NCBI GenBank assembly: GCA_049323895.1
Contig: JBMOKT010000013.1
Span: 434,001-498,000, forward strand
DNA length: 64,000 bases
Source: JBMOKT01 sp049323895
Lineage (GTDB): Bacteria > Bacillota > Peptococcia > Peptococcales > BICA1-8
Direction: 5' to 3'
In this document: positions 1 to 8,408 of the stretch, piece after piece
How positions within the stretch are numbered: the stretch's first letter is position 1
How the letters are laid out: each line of letters starts with the position of its first letter
Program-made: the position numbers and the translations under genes
The notes under the pieces: generated by a model
Database searches by the model: none
What the model was told of the DNA's origin: nothing
The model's input: the letters and a program-made list of their open reading frames with translations, nothing else

Positions 1-100
1 CCCTTGCCCAATTCAAAACTTTGTCCAAGGATGTTAACAATATTCCTTTTGATTCTAGTTCTTCCTGAGACATTAATTCTTTTTCGTTGTCTATTGCCAT
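1..100 (-). CDS. nuoB: NADH-quinone oxidoreductase subunit B, 5' part only
   Basis: Only the first 33 codons lie in the window; the gene runs off the left edge. The visible peptide begins MAIDNEKELM and ends with TSLDKVLNWAR, matching the N-terminal stretch of NuoB that precedes the conserved SLWP segment and the ligands of cluster N2. The ATG overlaps the last codons of nuoA (shared ATGGCAATAG), the usual tight nuoA-nuoB junction, which supports translational coupling. The product would be the peripheral-arm subunit of complex I that passes electrons to quinone. Fe-S ligands lie outside the window and cannot be checked. Confidence 0.85.
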   Translation of the reverse strand, partial: MAIDNEKELMSQEELESKGILLTSLDKVLNWAR

Positions 101-444
101 TCTAATGCACCTTCCTTCCAGGCATACCAGAAACCTATAATTAAAATAGTTAAGAAAATAAACATCTCAATAATAGCAAACAGTCCTAAGCTTTGAAACT
201 TGACAGCCCAGGGGTATAAAAATATTGTTTCAATGTCAAAAACCAGGAAAACAAGAGCGTATAAAAAATAACTGGTTTTAAACTGAACCCAAGCGGTTCC
301 TTCTGTCTTAATACCGCATTCATACGTTTCCAGCTTTTGGGGATACGGTCTATGGGGCTGCAATAATCTGGATAAAACTATAGTAAAAGCGCCAAAGGCT
401 GCAGCTCCTAGAAACAGTATGCCTACAATTGCGTATTCTACCAA
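91..444 (-). CDS. nuoA: NADH-quinone oxidoreductase subunit A
   Basis: Small membrane subunit of complex I, about 117 residues with three predicted membrane helices. The family signature YECGI is at about residues 41-45 and the conserved acidic pair in FDIET at about 70-72. An open reading frame extends to an ATG at 462, but that ATG would place the ribosome binding site AAAGGAGGGAGG inside the coding region. The TTG at 444 lies just behind that site and gives the normal NuoA N-terminus (MVEYAIVGI), so I chose it. It is followed by nuoB with overlap. The gap to rnhB is only about 60 bases, so the nuo promoter, if separate, is short or lies within rnhB. Confidence 0.9.
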   Translation of the reverse strand: MVEYAIVGILFLGAAAFGAFTIVLSRLLQPHRPYPQKLETYECGIKTEGTAWVQFKTSYFLYALVFLVFDIETIFLYPWAVKFQSLGLFAIIEMFIFLTILIIGFWYAWKEGALEWQ

Positions 445-504
445 ACTCCTCCCTCCTTTCATAGTTTGTTACTTTTTTCTCATTTGTTAACATAGTAAAA
501 CCTT

Positions 505-1293
505 TTAATTACTGCTTGCTATTAATTTAATAGGAGCATATGTTTTGCGGTGTATTGGGCATGCTCCTTTTTCCGCCAAGGCCACTAAATGCTGTTGGGT
601 TCCATAGCCCTTGTTAAGGGCAAATTCATATCCTGGATATAAGGAATCATATATATCCATCAGCTTATCCCGATAGGTTTTAGCAATTATAGAGGCTGCT
701 GCGATGGAAGCGCTGAGACCATCCCCCTTAACAATGCCGGATTGGGGTATATTCAACAAGGGATTCTCCATCCCATCCACCATAGCGTATTGGGGGGGAG
801 TTTTTAGGGAATTTACAGCTAAAACCATTGCATAGCGAGTAGCCTCTAAAATATTTATTTTTTCTATAGTGGTTGAATCAACAATTCCTATCGCCCAGGC
901 AACTGCCTTATTTTTAATTTCTATAGCAATCTGGCTGCGTTTTTTTTCGGTAACCATTTTGGAATCATTCAATCCCTCAATGAAGCAATAGGGGGGCAAA
1001 ATAACAGCACCAGCAACTACAGGACCTGCTAACGGACCCCTCCCAGCTTCATCTACCCCTACAACATTTGTGTAACCAAGTTGGTAGAGGTTTTCTTCTA
1101 ATTTCCATAGGTTTAGCAGTCTCTGTTCTTCTGCTGACTTTTTAGCCAGCTTTAACTGGTACTTTTCTACTATCTCTTTAATTGTCTTGCGCTCATCATC
1201 ATATAAGCTTTTAATATATTCGATTTGTTCTTCCTCGGTCAAAGAATCAAGGTGTTTCCTGATTTTTTCAACCGTATCTTTCCCCGACATCAT
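505..1293 (-). CDS. rnhB: Ribonuclease HII
   Basis: Cleaves the RNA strand of RNA-DNA hybrids and removes single ribonucleotides from DNA. The catalytic DEDD set is visible: D81 and E82 in VDEAGRGPLAG, D173 in VDGM and D191 in KGDG, followed by the conserved SASIAAASIIAK segment. At 262 residues it carries an N-terminal extension of about 70 residues before the catalytic core, as in Bacillus-type RnhB. Two adjacent ATG codons begin the frame; the second (1290) is equally good. It sits downstream of rbgA in the conserved lepB-rbgA-rnhB order, separated by 198 AT-rich bases. Confidence 0.93.
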   Translation of the reverse strand: MMSGKDTVEKIRKHLDSLTEEEQIEYIKSLYDDERKTIKEIVEKYQLKLAKKSAEEQRLLNLWKLEENLYQLGYTNVVGVDEAGRGPLAGPVVAGAVILPPYCFIEGLNDSKMVTEKKRSQIAIEIKNKAVAWAIGIVDSTTIEKINILEATRYAMVLAVNSLKTPPQYAMVDGMENPLLNIPQSGIVKGDGLSASIAAASIIAKTYRDKLMDIYDSLYPGYEFALNKGYGTQQHLVALAEKGACPIHRKTYAPIKLIASSN

Positions 1294-1491
1294 AAAAATC
1301 CCCTATATGCAAAAAAATAAATATCTTAACTCTAATTATTCTCTTTTTATCGGTAAAATCCTTCAAAATCAACACACTAAAGTAATAATTAAATTTATTT
1401 AATTTATAATAATGAAAATAATTCTTCTTACCAAGTGTATAAACCTGCCTAGTAGTAATTTACTATTATATAAATATTTTATGAAAAATAT

Positions 1492-2349
1492 TTATGGCTT
1501 CTCTAAGCTGATTCTGCCAATTCTGCCTGCTCGGAAATCAGTAATAAACAAATTTGCTATTCTAGTATAGTCTATTTCTCTGCCGGGCAAAAGACAACCC
1601 CTATTAACAGCCATTTTTTCCATAATTTCCAGAGGCGTTGTGGCTAATTCTTCGTTTGTTAATTTATATCTTTCCATTAACAGTACAGGATATTCATTTG
1701 TCAAAAATTCTATCAGCTTTAGTGATGCATCACCAAAATCAAAAACCTCATCACTTACGGCACCTGTTACTGCTAGACGGAATCCCACCAAAGGATCTTC
1801 AAACTTTGGCCATAGTATGCCCGGGGTGTCTAAAAGCTCCACTTCCTTTTCAATCCTGATCCATTGTTTGCCCCTGGTAATCCCAGGTTTATTCCCAGTT
1901 TTGGCAGCTTTTTTACCAACAATGCTGTTAATAAAGGTACTTTTCCCTACATTAGGTATCCCAACCACCATACTTCGAATTACTTGATTTTTTATTCCCT
2001 TTAAAAGTCGCTTTTCCCTTTTTTCTTTGGTCAAAGAAAGAAGTGCTTCCTTTAAGGAAACTACAACATTACCCCTTTGTATAGTGGAGTTTATTTTTAA
2101 GGCTTGATGATTTTCCTGCCTGTTGTAAAAATCAAGCCATTGACCAGTTACCTTATCATCAGCTAAATCTTCTTTATTAAGTATGATCACCCTTGGTTTA
2201 GAAGAAATTAATTCATCCAGCAAGGGGTTACGGCTGCTGTTGGGAATACGTCCATCAACTATCTCTATTACTACATCTATCAGCTTTAAATTTTCCTGAA
2301 TTAATCGGCGGGTTTTTGCCATATGTCCCGGAAACCATTGGACTTGCAT
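1492..2349 (-). CDS. rbgA: Ribosome biogenesis GTPase RbgA (YlqF)
   Basis: Circularly permuted GTPase needed for late assembly of the 50S subunit. The permuted motif order is seen directly: G4 NKED at residues 58-61 comes before the P-loop GIPNVGKST at 130-138, and G3 DTPG at 174-177 follows. The N-terminus QWFPGHMAK is diagnostic for the family. Length 285 matches B. subtilis YlqF. The start ATG shares one base with the stop of lepB (TAATG), so the two are translationally coupled. Cytoplasmic, acting on pre-50S particles. Confidence 0.95.
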   Translation of the reverse strand: MQVQWFPGHMAKTRRLIQENLKLIDVVIEIVDGRIPNSSRNPLLDELISSKPRVIILNKEDLADDKVTGQWLDFYNRQENHQALKINSTIQRGNVVVSLKEALLSLTKEKREKRLLKGIKNQVIRSMVVGIPNVGKSTFINSIVGKKAAKTGNKPGITRGKQWIRIEKEVELLDTPGILWPKFEDPLVGFRLAVTGAVSDEVFDFGDASLKLIEFLTNEYPVLLMERYKLTNEELATTPLEIMEKMAVNRGCLLPGREIDYTRIANLFITDFRAGRIGRISLEKP

Positions 2350-2873
2350 TAATTTATTCTCCCCATTCTATCCAAAGGCCAATAAATATATTGGGCTTTA
2401 CCTATTAACAATTCTTCATCTACAAACCCCCACACCCTGCTGTCACTACTATTGTTTCTATTATCACCCATCATAAAATATTTTTTTTCAGGAATTTCCA
2501 TGGGTCCAAAATCCCCGATTTTCAAACCTTCTATTAGATAAGGTTCCTCAACAAGTATGTCATTTATGTATAGCTTACTGTCGATTATTTGAATTTTTTC
2601 CCCAGGCAATCCAATCAATCTTTTAACATAGTCTTTTTTCGGTTCCAAAGGATATTTAAAGACAACAACTTGACCCCTTTGTGGTTCACTAAACCAGTAA
2701 GAAAATCTTGTAACTACTATGCGATCATTAATCAAAAGGGTAGGCTCCATAGAACGAGATGGAATCCAAAAAAATTGAAACAAAAAAGTTCTAATTAAAA
2801 GTGCCAATATAACAGCAATTACTATGGACTCAACAATCTCTTTGAAATTCAGTCCGTGGTTTTGTTGATTCAT
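2349..2873 (-). CDS. lepB: Signal peptidase I
   Basis: Membrane-anchored Ser/Lys protease that removes signal peptides from exported proteins. One N-terminal membrane helix (about residues 13-36) is followed by the nucleophile S41 in SRSMEPT, the general base K84 in YVKRLIGLPGE, and the signature GDNRNNSSDSR at 136-146. Length 174 fits Gram-positive SipS-type enzymes. It starts with ATG behind GGGAGG and lies between rplS and rbgA, the standard Firmicutes neighbourhood. A terminator precedes it, so it probably has its own promoter in the 150-base gap. Confidence 0.95.
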   Translation of the reverse strand: MNQQNHGLNFKEIVESIVIAVILALLIRTFLFQFFWIPSRSMEPTLLINDRIVVTRFSYWFSEPQRGQVVVFKYPLEPKKDYVKRLIGLPGEKIQIIDSKLYINDILVEEPYLIEGLKIGDFGPMEIPEKKYFMMGDNRNNSSDSRVWGFVDEELLIGKAQYIYWPLDRMGRIN

Positions 2874-2999
2874 ACTACTACCTCCCGGCTCTGCTCCCTC
2901 ATTTTAAAGTGAAATGCAAATTACACCCTTACTATTATAAACTTTTTATGTGAAACAGGAAACATTAACCTGCTATTTTACTTTAAGCAAAAATAAAAA

Positions 3000-3019
3000 G
3001 GACTGATGATTATCAGTCC
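3000..3019 (-). terminator. Intrinsic terminator after rplS
   Basis: GGACTGAT and ATCAGTCC form an 8-bp stem with a 4-base loop, followed on the minus strand by CTTTTTATTTTTG. It lies 8 bases after the rplS stop and separates rplS from lepB. Confidence 0.85.
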
Positions 3020-3026
3020 AAAATTC

Positions 3027-3371
3027 CTATTTGCGCAGGTCCTTAATCCTTGCTGCCTTACCGGATCTTTCTCTTAAGTAATATAATTTAGCCCTTCTTA
3101 CACGACCTCTACGCAACACACTAATTTTGTCTACACGGGGAGAATGTAGTGGAAAACAACGTTCTACTGCAACACCATAAGCTACACGGCGAACTGTAAA
3201 GGTTTCACTCAGTCCGGTGCCGCGGCGTTTGATTACTACACCTTCAAATGCCTGGATACGCTCTCTGTTTCCTTCTATAACTTTTACATCAATACGAACA
3301 GTATCACCAGGTTTGAAATCTGGAATATCCTTTTTAATTTGTTCTGCTTCAATAGTCCTAATAATATCCAC
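3027..3371 (-). CDS. rplS: 50S ribosomal protein L19
   Basis: Ribosomal protein at the interface between the large and small subunits. The sequence contains the conserved FKPGDTVRIDVKVIEGNRER and QAFEGVVIKRRG segments and ends in the basic KAARIKDLRK tail; 114 residues is the family length. The start is GTG, preceded by GGAGGG. It has its own promoter and leader between the upstream methyltransferase gene and the start codon, and its own terminator, so it is a single-gene transcription unit inside the trmD-lepB block. Confidence 0.97.
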   Translation of the reverse strand: MDIIRTIEAEQIKKDIPDFKPGDTVRIDVKVIEGNRERIQAFEGVVIKRRGTGLSETFTVRRVAYGVAVERCFPLHSPRVDKISVLRRGRVRRAKLYYLRERSGKAARIKDLRK

Positions 3372-3479
3372 GGGGATTTCCCTCCTTCCTCTATAGACGT
3401 TCTTATCTTCTTCAATTTAAGGGTGACAACAATGTCACACTAATAAGACAGCGGACCGCCCGTAATCAACACGTTGGCA
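3372..3479 (-). promoter_or_regulatory. Structured 5' leader of rplS (L19-leader-like)
   Basis: About 100 bases between the promoter and the GTG start. They contain GGGCGGTCCGC and a GTGACATTGTTGTCAC hairpin. The GGCGGTCCGC block resembles the L19 autoregulatory leader known upstream of Firmicutes rplS; the match is from memory and was not tested against a covariance model. Confidence 0.5.
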
Positions 3480-3508
3480 ATTATACCATAAATATTTGAA
3501 ATACACAA
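3480..3508 (-). promoter_or_regulatory. Sigma-A type promoter of rplS
   Basis: On the minus strand TTGTGT (3503-3508) and TATAAT (3480-3485) are separated by exactly 17 bases. It sits immediately after the stop of the preceding methyltransferase gene. Confidence 0.75.
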
Positions 3509-3511
3509 GGT

Positions 3512-4081
3512 CTACCACCACTGTTCTCCACACAGTCTGTCCAAAATAATTGCAACAGCACTCCTCACAGAAAGGTGGTTGTATTCACCCTTACCCAGGA
3601 TAGGAAGCAAGCGGTAATCTGCCTGACCCATAACCTCTTTTGCCAGACCCCAGCCTGTACCAAATAATAATAAATAGTTGGTTTCATCATTAGTATTAAT
3701 TAGTTTCCTAATGGATGAATACTCCATGGAATTAGGGTACTTGCGGGCATCGGTAACAATAGTTTTTACTTGGCCTGCGCAGCTTTCTCTTATCTCGTTT
3801 ATTACCTGAGGGATAGATTTTGTCAGTTTAACATTCTCTAGCGCTGCCTTACGATCAGGATTATAAGTTCCGCCATAGCCTACATGCCAATAATCTAATA
3901 TTTCCTTGATAATGTCATGCTGAACCTGCTGGGGATGGACAAGGTAATACTTTTCAATTCCATATGTAGCAGAGGTTCTGGCAATATCGTGAATATCCAT
4001 ATTTGTAATGGAGGTAGAGATTACTTCCATATTTTTATTGTATACAGGATAGTGAACTAAACATATAAATAATTTTCCCAT
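3512..4081 (-). CDS. SAM-dependent SPOUT-type RNA methyltransferase
   Basis: A 189-residue protein with the look of the Pfam RNA_Me_trans family, predicted trefoil-knot methyltransferases found next to trmD in Clostridia and Thermotogae. Visible features are LVHYPVYNK at the N-terminus, DIARTSATYG, the LLLFGTGWGLAKE segment expected in the knot (about residues 141-153), and the YNHLSVRSAVAIILDRL helix at the C-terminus. It begins directly after the trmD stop with no gap, so the two are co-translated. The RNA substrate is not known to me; the family name rests on pattern recognition. Confidence 0.85.
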   Translation of the reverse strand: MGKLFICLVHYPVYNKNMEVISTSITNMDIHDIARTSATYGIEKYYLVHPQQVQHDIIKEILDYWHVGYGGTYNPDRKAALENVKLTKSIPQVINEIRESCAGQVKTIVTDARKYPNSMEYSSIRKLINTNDETNYLLLFGTGWGLAKEVMGQADYRLLPILGKGEYNHLSVRSAVAIILDRLCGEQWW

Positions 4082-4816
4082 TTAATCTTTTTCCTTTTTA
4101 ATCTCAGAATACAAAATCTTATCCTCTTCATTCATGGTGAATTTTTGCAGCAAATCGGGTCTGCGTTCTAAAGTTCTCCTTAGTGATTCTTTTCTGCGCC
4201 ATTTTCTAATATTTTCATGATTTCCAGACAATAAAACTTCAGGAACCTCCATACCTCTAAAGACCCTGGGTCTTGTATACTGTGGATACTCAATCAAACC
4301 CGAGTAAAATGAATCTTCTTCATAGGATTCACTTTCCTTAATAACCCCCGGTATTAACCTGGCTACAGCATCAATTATGACCATGGCCGGCAGTTCTCCG
4401 CCTGTTAAAACATAATCACCAATAGAATATTCCTTGGTGACAAAACTGCGTATTCTCTCGTCAAAACCCTCATAATGTCCACATATGAAAGCAAGCTTTT
4501 CTTTTTGAGCTAATTCCTTGGCCATTTCTTGGGAAAACCTTTCCCCCTGGGGAGACATTAAAATAACTTCCTGATGCAAATCACTAAGATTTAAGTTATC
4601 CTCCAAAGCCAGGACAATAGGCTCAGGCTTTAAAACCATACCAGCTCCGCCGCCAAAAGGGTAGTCGTCTACAGTATTATGCTTGTTATGTGCATAATCC
4701 CGGAAGTTGATGAGTTCAATATCCAACAGACCTTTTTTACGTGCTTTCGCCAAGATGCTGGCATCAAAGGGACTTGTAAACATTTCCGGAAAAATTGTAA
4801 AAATTTTTATTTCCAT
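4082..4816 (-). CDS. trmD: tRNA (guanine-N1)-methyltransferase TrmD
   Basis: Methylates G37 of tRNAs reading CNN codons to prevent +1 frameshifting. Conserved SPOUT knot segments are present: FICGHYEGFDERI, YSIGDYVLTGGELPAMV, and the C-terminal SGNHENIRKWR. The N-terminal IFTIFPEMF is typical. Length 244 is normal for Firmicutes. It follows rimM by 12 bases in the classical rpsP-khpA-ylqD-rimM-trmD order. Confidence 0.97.
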   Translation of the reverse strand: MEIKIFTIFPEMFTSPFDASILAKARKKGLLDIELINFRDYAHNKHNTVDDYPFGGGAGMVLKPEPIVLALEDNLNLSDLHQEVILMSPQGERFSQEMAKELAQKEKLAFICGHYEGFDERIRSFVTKEYSIGDYVLTGGELPAMVIIDAVARLIPGVIKESESYEEDSFYSGLIEYPQYTRPRVFRGMEVPEVLLSGNHENIRKWRRKESLRRTLERRPDLLQKFTMNEEDKILYSEIKKEKD

Positions 4817-4828
4817 GTTATCTCCCTT

Positions 4829-5326
4829 TCAATCAATTAAACCTTCAGGAAGGTTAACAGAAATAATCCTATTTTCTATATCAATGTCCTTGACGATTTC
4901 TTTAAGGGCCGGTATTAATATTTCTTTTTCCGTTCCCTTTTGTACAATATAAACATCATTGCTTCCTGTTTGGATGATGTCTTTTACTTGACCAAGGTAA
5001 GTATCCCCCTCATGAACATCCATGCCTATTATTTGAAAGATATAATAGTGACCTTCCGGCAATTTCAACAATTGCTCTTCAGTAATGCATATGTATATAT
5101 TACGGAGTCTTTCTGCTGAGGTCATATCTATGACCTCTTTAAATTTTACTATTAATCCTTCTTGATGAAATCTAACTTGTTCCAAATAAGCCTTTTCATA
5201 ACCCCGGGGCATTTGTAAAAAGACATATTCCAGTTTTTTAAATCTTTTAGGGTCATCGGTCAGAGGTAATACCTTTACCTCTCCCTTATACCCATGGGTA
5301 GTTGTTATTTGTCCGATTTTAATCAT
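4829..5326 (-). CDS. rimM: Ribosome maturation factor RimM
   Basis: Binds S19 and assists maturation of the 30S head. The N-terminal beta-barrel begins IKIGQITTTHGYKGEVKV and the second domain carries the PRC-barrel-like segment LGQVKDIIQTGSNDVY. The frame is open five codons further up to a GTG, but the ATG at 5326 gives the family N-terminus and has a GGAGCTGG site at suitable distance. About 165 residues, with short spacing to ylqD and trmD. Confidence 0.93.
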   Translation of the reverse strand: MIKIGQITTTHGYKGEVKVLPLTDDPKRFKKLEYVFLQMPRGYEKAYLEQVRFHQEGLIVKFKEVIDMTSAERLRNIYICITEEQLLKLPEGHYYIFQIIGMDVHEGDTYLGQVKDIIQTGSNDVYIVQKGTEKEILIPALKEIVKDIDIENRIISVNLPEGLID

Positions 5327-5362
5327 TAGCACCAGCTCCACTAGGATTAAGTAAATATATTT

Positions 5363-5770
5363 TTAACTCCTAATCTCTATTAGGATACCATCCTTAAGAA
5401 CAATTTCCGCTTTGCTGAGGGTGTTGAAGTTGTCCCCTAGCTTTAATTCCACAGGTCCATCAATAGTACCTTGTACTACTTCTTCGTTCAAATTAATTTT
5501 ACTGATTACTTTTAATTTTTCAAGAAGCTGCTGCTTATATGTATTTAGTTTCTCCCTTTCAACCTCTATTTGCTGCTTTATCTGGTTAATTTGAGGATGA
5601 CCCTTTAAAGTTAATTCAGTTATGCTTTTTTTAGTCTGTTTATCAAAGTTTTCTATGTCTGTCTCAACCTTTTTCAATGCATCTTGTATTTCTGCCGCTG
5701 CTTTTATCTTGAAGTTTTCTGTTACTACTTGCTTAATTACGATAGTTCTCATAATTTTAATATTTTCCAT
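5363..5770 (-). CDS. ylqD: YlqD family protein
   Basis: A 135-residue protein of unknown function that occupies the same place as B. subtilis ylqD, between khpA and rimM. The middle (about residues 25-95) is rich in E, K, Q and L and should form a coiled coil; the C-terminal part (ELKLGDNFNTLSKAEIVLKDGIL) looks like a small beta domain. A hairpin terminator separates it from khpA, so it may be read partly from a separate promoter. No catalytic motif is visible. Confidence 0.8.
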   Translation of the reverse strand: MENIKIMRTIVIKQVVTENFKIKAAAEIQDALKKVETDIENFDKQTKKSITELTLKGHPQINQIKQQIEVEREKLNTYKQQLLEKLKVISKINLNEEVVQGTIDGPVELKLGDNFNTLSKAEIVLKDGILIEIRS

Positions 5771-5819
5771 AGGGGATATATTCTCCCTTCGACCTTAAAA
5801 TGTTATAAAATGCGTGTAA

Positions 5820-5845
5820 AATAGGGGCTATAATTAGCCCCTATT
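5820..5845 (-). terminator. Hairpin between khpA and ylqD
   Basis: AATAGGGGCTA pairs with TAGCCCCTATT (11 bp, 4-base loop), followed on the minus strand by TTTTAC. The T tract is short, so this is probably a partial terminator that lowers readthrough from rpsP-khpA into ylqD-rimM-trmD. Confidence 0.6.
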
Positions 5846-5847
5846 TT

Positions 5848-6078
5848 CTACTGTAAAATCTCTACTACAACTTTTTTTCCTTCCTTCGCTGCAGCAGCTT
5901 TTACAACTGTCCGGACCGCTTTAGCAATCCTTCCTTGTTTCCCAATTACTTTTCCCATATCTTCAGGGGCAACTGTAAGCTCCAAAATGACAGAACGTTC
6001 ACCTTCAACCTCTTTCACACTTACCTGGTCAGGGTTATCGACCAAGGACTTAGCTAAAAATTCAACTAACTCCCGCAC
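5848..6078 (-). CDS. khpA: KH-domain RNA-binding protein KhpA
   Basis: A 76-residue single KH domain, with the RNA-binding GxxG loop visible as GKQG at residues 46-49 inside MGKVIGKQGRIAKAVR. KhpA pairs with KhpB (Jag) and affects RNA metabolism and cell elongation in Firmicutes. It starts with GTG behind a G-rich site and follows rpsP by 18 bases, the conserved rpsP-ylqC pair. Confidence 0.93.
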   Translation of the reverse strand: MRELVEFLAKSLVDNPDQVSVKEVEGERSVILELTVAPEDMGKVIGKQGRIAKAVRTVVKAAAAKEGKKVVVEILQ

Positions 6079-6096
6079 TATAATACCCCCTATGTT

Positions 6097-6342
6097 CTAT
6101 TTAACAATACCCGCTTTTTTAAATAAAGATTTAACAGTGTCTGAAGGCTGGGCACCGGTTTGAATCCACTTAGCCGCTTTTTCTGCATCAATTTCAATAA
6201 TAGCTGGTTCTTTAGTCGGATTGTAAGTACCTATTTCATCAACAAAACGTCCATCCCTAGGAGAACGGGAGTCAGCTACTACTATCCTGTAAAAAGGATT
6301 TTTCTTAGCACCCATTCTTTTAAGTCTAATCTTTGTTGCCAT
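6097..6342 (-). CDS. rpsP: 30S ribosomal protein S16
   Basis: The N-terminus KIRLKRMGAKKNPFYRIVVADSR and the GRFVDEIGTYNP segment are unmistakable for S16. Length 81 is normal. It is preceded by AGGTGAGAT and lies 31 bases after ffh, the usual ffh-rpsP order. It binds 16S rRNA in the 30S body. Confidence 0.98.
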   Translation of the reverse strand: MATKIRLKRMGAKKNPFYRIVVADSRSPRDGRFVDEIGTYNPTKEPAIIEIDAEKAAKWIQTGAQPSDTVKSLFKKAGIVK

Positions 6343-6373
6343 TTATATCTCACCTCCAATCGGAATTTTTATA

Positions 6374-7714
6374 TTACATAAACGGTAATTTGAATTTACC
6401 CTTTTTGCCTTTGCCTGTTGCCATGCTGGAAATCTGTTTCATCATTTTCTGGGCTTGTTCAAACTGCCTTAACAGCCTGTTTACATCCTGCACCCTGGTA
6501 CCGCTGCCTGCGGCTATCCTTTTTCTGCGGCTCCCGTTTATCTTCTGGGGATTTTTCCTTTCATCCTTTGTCATGGATTGAATAATGGCCTGAAATCTTA
6601 CAAATTCCCTTTCATCCAGTTCCACACCCTTAAGTTTAGCCTTATTCATTCCTGGCATCATATCCATCAACTGGTCTAAAGGACCCATATTTTTCATTTG
6701 CTGCATTTGGCTGAGAAAGTCCTCTAAAGTAAATTCAGCCTTTAGAAGCTTTTGCTGCATCTCCTGAGCTTTTTTGGCATCGAAGTTTTCCTGGGCTTTT
6801 TCAATAAGGGTTAAAACATCACCCATACCCAATATACGGGAAGCCATCCTCTCAGGGTGGAAGGGTTCCAAAGCATCAAGTTTCTCACCCATACCTACAA
6901 ATTTAATAGGCTTTCCTGTAACCTTCTTTACTGAAAGTGCAGCTCCACCCCGGGTATCGCCATCTAGTTTAGTAAGCACAACACCGGTTAATTCCAACAG
7001 TTCATTAAATTTCTCGGCTACATTAACTGCATCCTGACCGGTCATGGCATCTACAACAAGGAGTATCTCCGTTGGTTTAACTTCTTTTTTTATTTTGGTC
7101 AGCTCATCCATTAAGGCATCATCAATGTGCAATCTACCGGCAGTATCCAGAAGGACAATATCATTACCATGATATGCGGCATGACTGACTGCACCTTTGG
7201 CAATATCAACAGGATTAGTTTTGTCACCCATACTAAAAACAGGAATTTCCAATTGCTGACCTAAGACCTGCAGCTGCTTGATCGCAGCGGGACGGTAGAT
7301 ATCACATGCGGCAAGCAGAGGTCGACGACCCTGCTTCTTTAGGTATCTGCCTAATTTACCCGTTGAAGTAGTCTTCCCCGAGCCCTGTAAACCAACCATC
7401 ATAACTACAGTGGGAGGTTTAGGTGATATCTCCAACTTACTTTGTGCTCCCCCCATGAGCCTTGTTAGTTCATCATTAACAATTTTGATTACCTGCTGCC
7501 CAGGGGTAAGGCTCTCTAAAACTTCCTGCCCTAAAGCCCGTTCATTGACACTATTTATAAAGTCCTTTACTACTTTGTAGTTAACATCGGCTTCCAACAA
7601 TGCAACCCGGACTTCTCTTAAAGCATCTTTTAAATCTTTTTCTGAAATCTTGCCTTGACCTTTTAACTTCTTAAAAATACCCTGCAGTTTTTCACCTAAG
7701 CTTTCAAAGGCCAC
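6374..7714 (-). CDS. ffh: Signal recognition particle protein Ffh
   Basis: GTPase subunit of the signal recognition particle, which brings nascent membrane proteins to FtsY (encoded at 14240-15214). N domain, then G domain with P-loop GLQGSGKT at about residues 108-115, DTAGR near 190 and TKLDGD near 247, then a methionine-rich M domain (LSQMQQMKNMGPLDQLMDMMPGM) that binds signal peptides and 4.5S RNA. The frame is open further upstream, but GTG at 7714 sits 7 bases after GGGAGG and gives the family N-terminus MAFESLGEKLQ. It follows ylxM. Confidence 0.97.
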   Translation of the reverse strand: MAFESLGEKLQGIFKKLKGQGKISEKDLKDALREVRVALLEADVNYKVVKDFINSVNERALGQEVLESLTPGQQVIKIVNDELTRLMGGAQSKLEISPKPPTVVMMVGLQGSGKTTSTGKLGRYLKKQGRRPLLAACDIYRPAAIKQLQVLGQQLEIPVFSMGDKTNPVDIAKGAVSHAAYHGNDIVLLDTAGRLHIDDALMDELTKIKKEVKPTEILLVVDAMTGQDAVNVAEKFNELLELTGVVLTKLDGDTRGGAALSVKKVTGKPIKFVGMGEKLDALEPFHPERMASRILGMGDVLTLIEKAQENFDAKKAQEMQQKLLKAEFTLEDFLSQMQQMKNMGPLDQLMDMMPGMNKAKLKGVELDEREFVRFQAIIQSMTKDERKNPQKINGSRRKRIAAGSGTRVQDVNRLLRQFEQAQKMMKQISSMATGKGKKGKFKLPFM

Positions 7715-7798
7715 AATAAAACCTCCCTGAAATACATGACTATAGGTCTCATTTTTTACCACAAATAAATAATAGTCAATCTATCAAAAAATGTCAGA

Positions 7799-8140
7799 TT
7801 ATATTTCCTCAATGGTTTCTCTAATTATCCTTTTTAGCTTTAGACTACTTATGTTTTCATCAGTTGCCTGTTCCAAAATTAACAATGCCTCTTGGAGCCT
7901 GTCTTTTGTTTTTAAAAATTTATCCACTAGTAATAACTTTTTTTCATATCCCTCTAAAATACTTTCTGTTCTTTTAACAACATCATAGATAGCCTGCCTG
8001 GATACATTCTGCTCCTGAGCAATTTCACCCAGTGACAAGTCGTATTGGTAATATAAATCAAAGATTAGTTTTTGTTTTTCTGTCAGCAGACCGCCATAAA
8101 AATCAAATAATAATATTAGATAATCCCTTTTTTCTAACAA
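7799..8140 (-). CDS. ylxM: YlxM family helix-turn-helix protein
   Basis: A 113-residue protein of the UPF0122 (YlxM/p13) family, always found beside ffh and proposed to act in the SRP pathway. The DLSLGEIAQEQNVSRQAIYDVVKR stretch (about residues 34-57) is a clear helix-turn-helix resembling sigma-factor region 4. Start TTG at 8140 after GGGTGGG. It heads the ffh-rpsP-khpA transcription unit; upstream is a tandem repeat array. Confidence 0.9.
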   Translation of the reverse strand: MLEKRDYLILLFDFYGGLLTEKQKLIFDLYYQYDLSLGEIAQEQNVSRQAIYDVVKRTESILEGYEKKLLLVDKFLKTKDRLQEALLILEQATDENISSLKLKRIIRETIEEI

Positions 8141-8156
8141 TTAACCCACCCTAAAT

Positions 8157-8250
<94 letters not shown>

Positions 8251-8368
8251 CACATTATAAGCTGTTCGCTAATACGTGTAAAGTATTTACGCTTAACATC
8301 ACAAATAATAATACCCTGTTACTTCGTTATTGTCAAGGAAAAACACTTAACATAAATTCATAAATATG

Positions 8369-8400
8369 AAAAAGGAACAACACGATGGTCATTCCTTTTT
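8369..8400 (-). terminator. Terminator after the nitroreductase gene
   Basis: AAAAAGGAA and TTCCTTTTT form a 9-bp stem on the minus strand with a 14-base loop, the 3' arm ending in a T run. It lies 9 bases beyond the stop codon. Confidence 0.65.
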
Positions 8401-8408
8401 AACCCTCT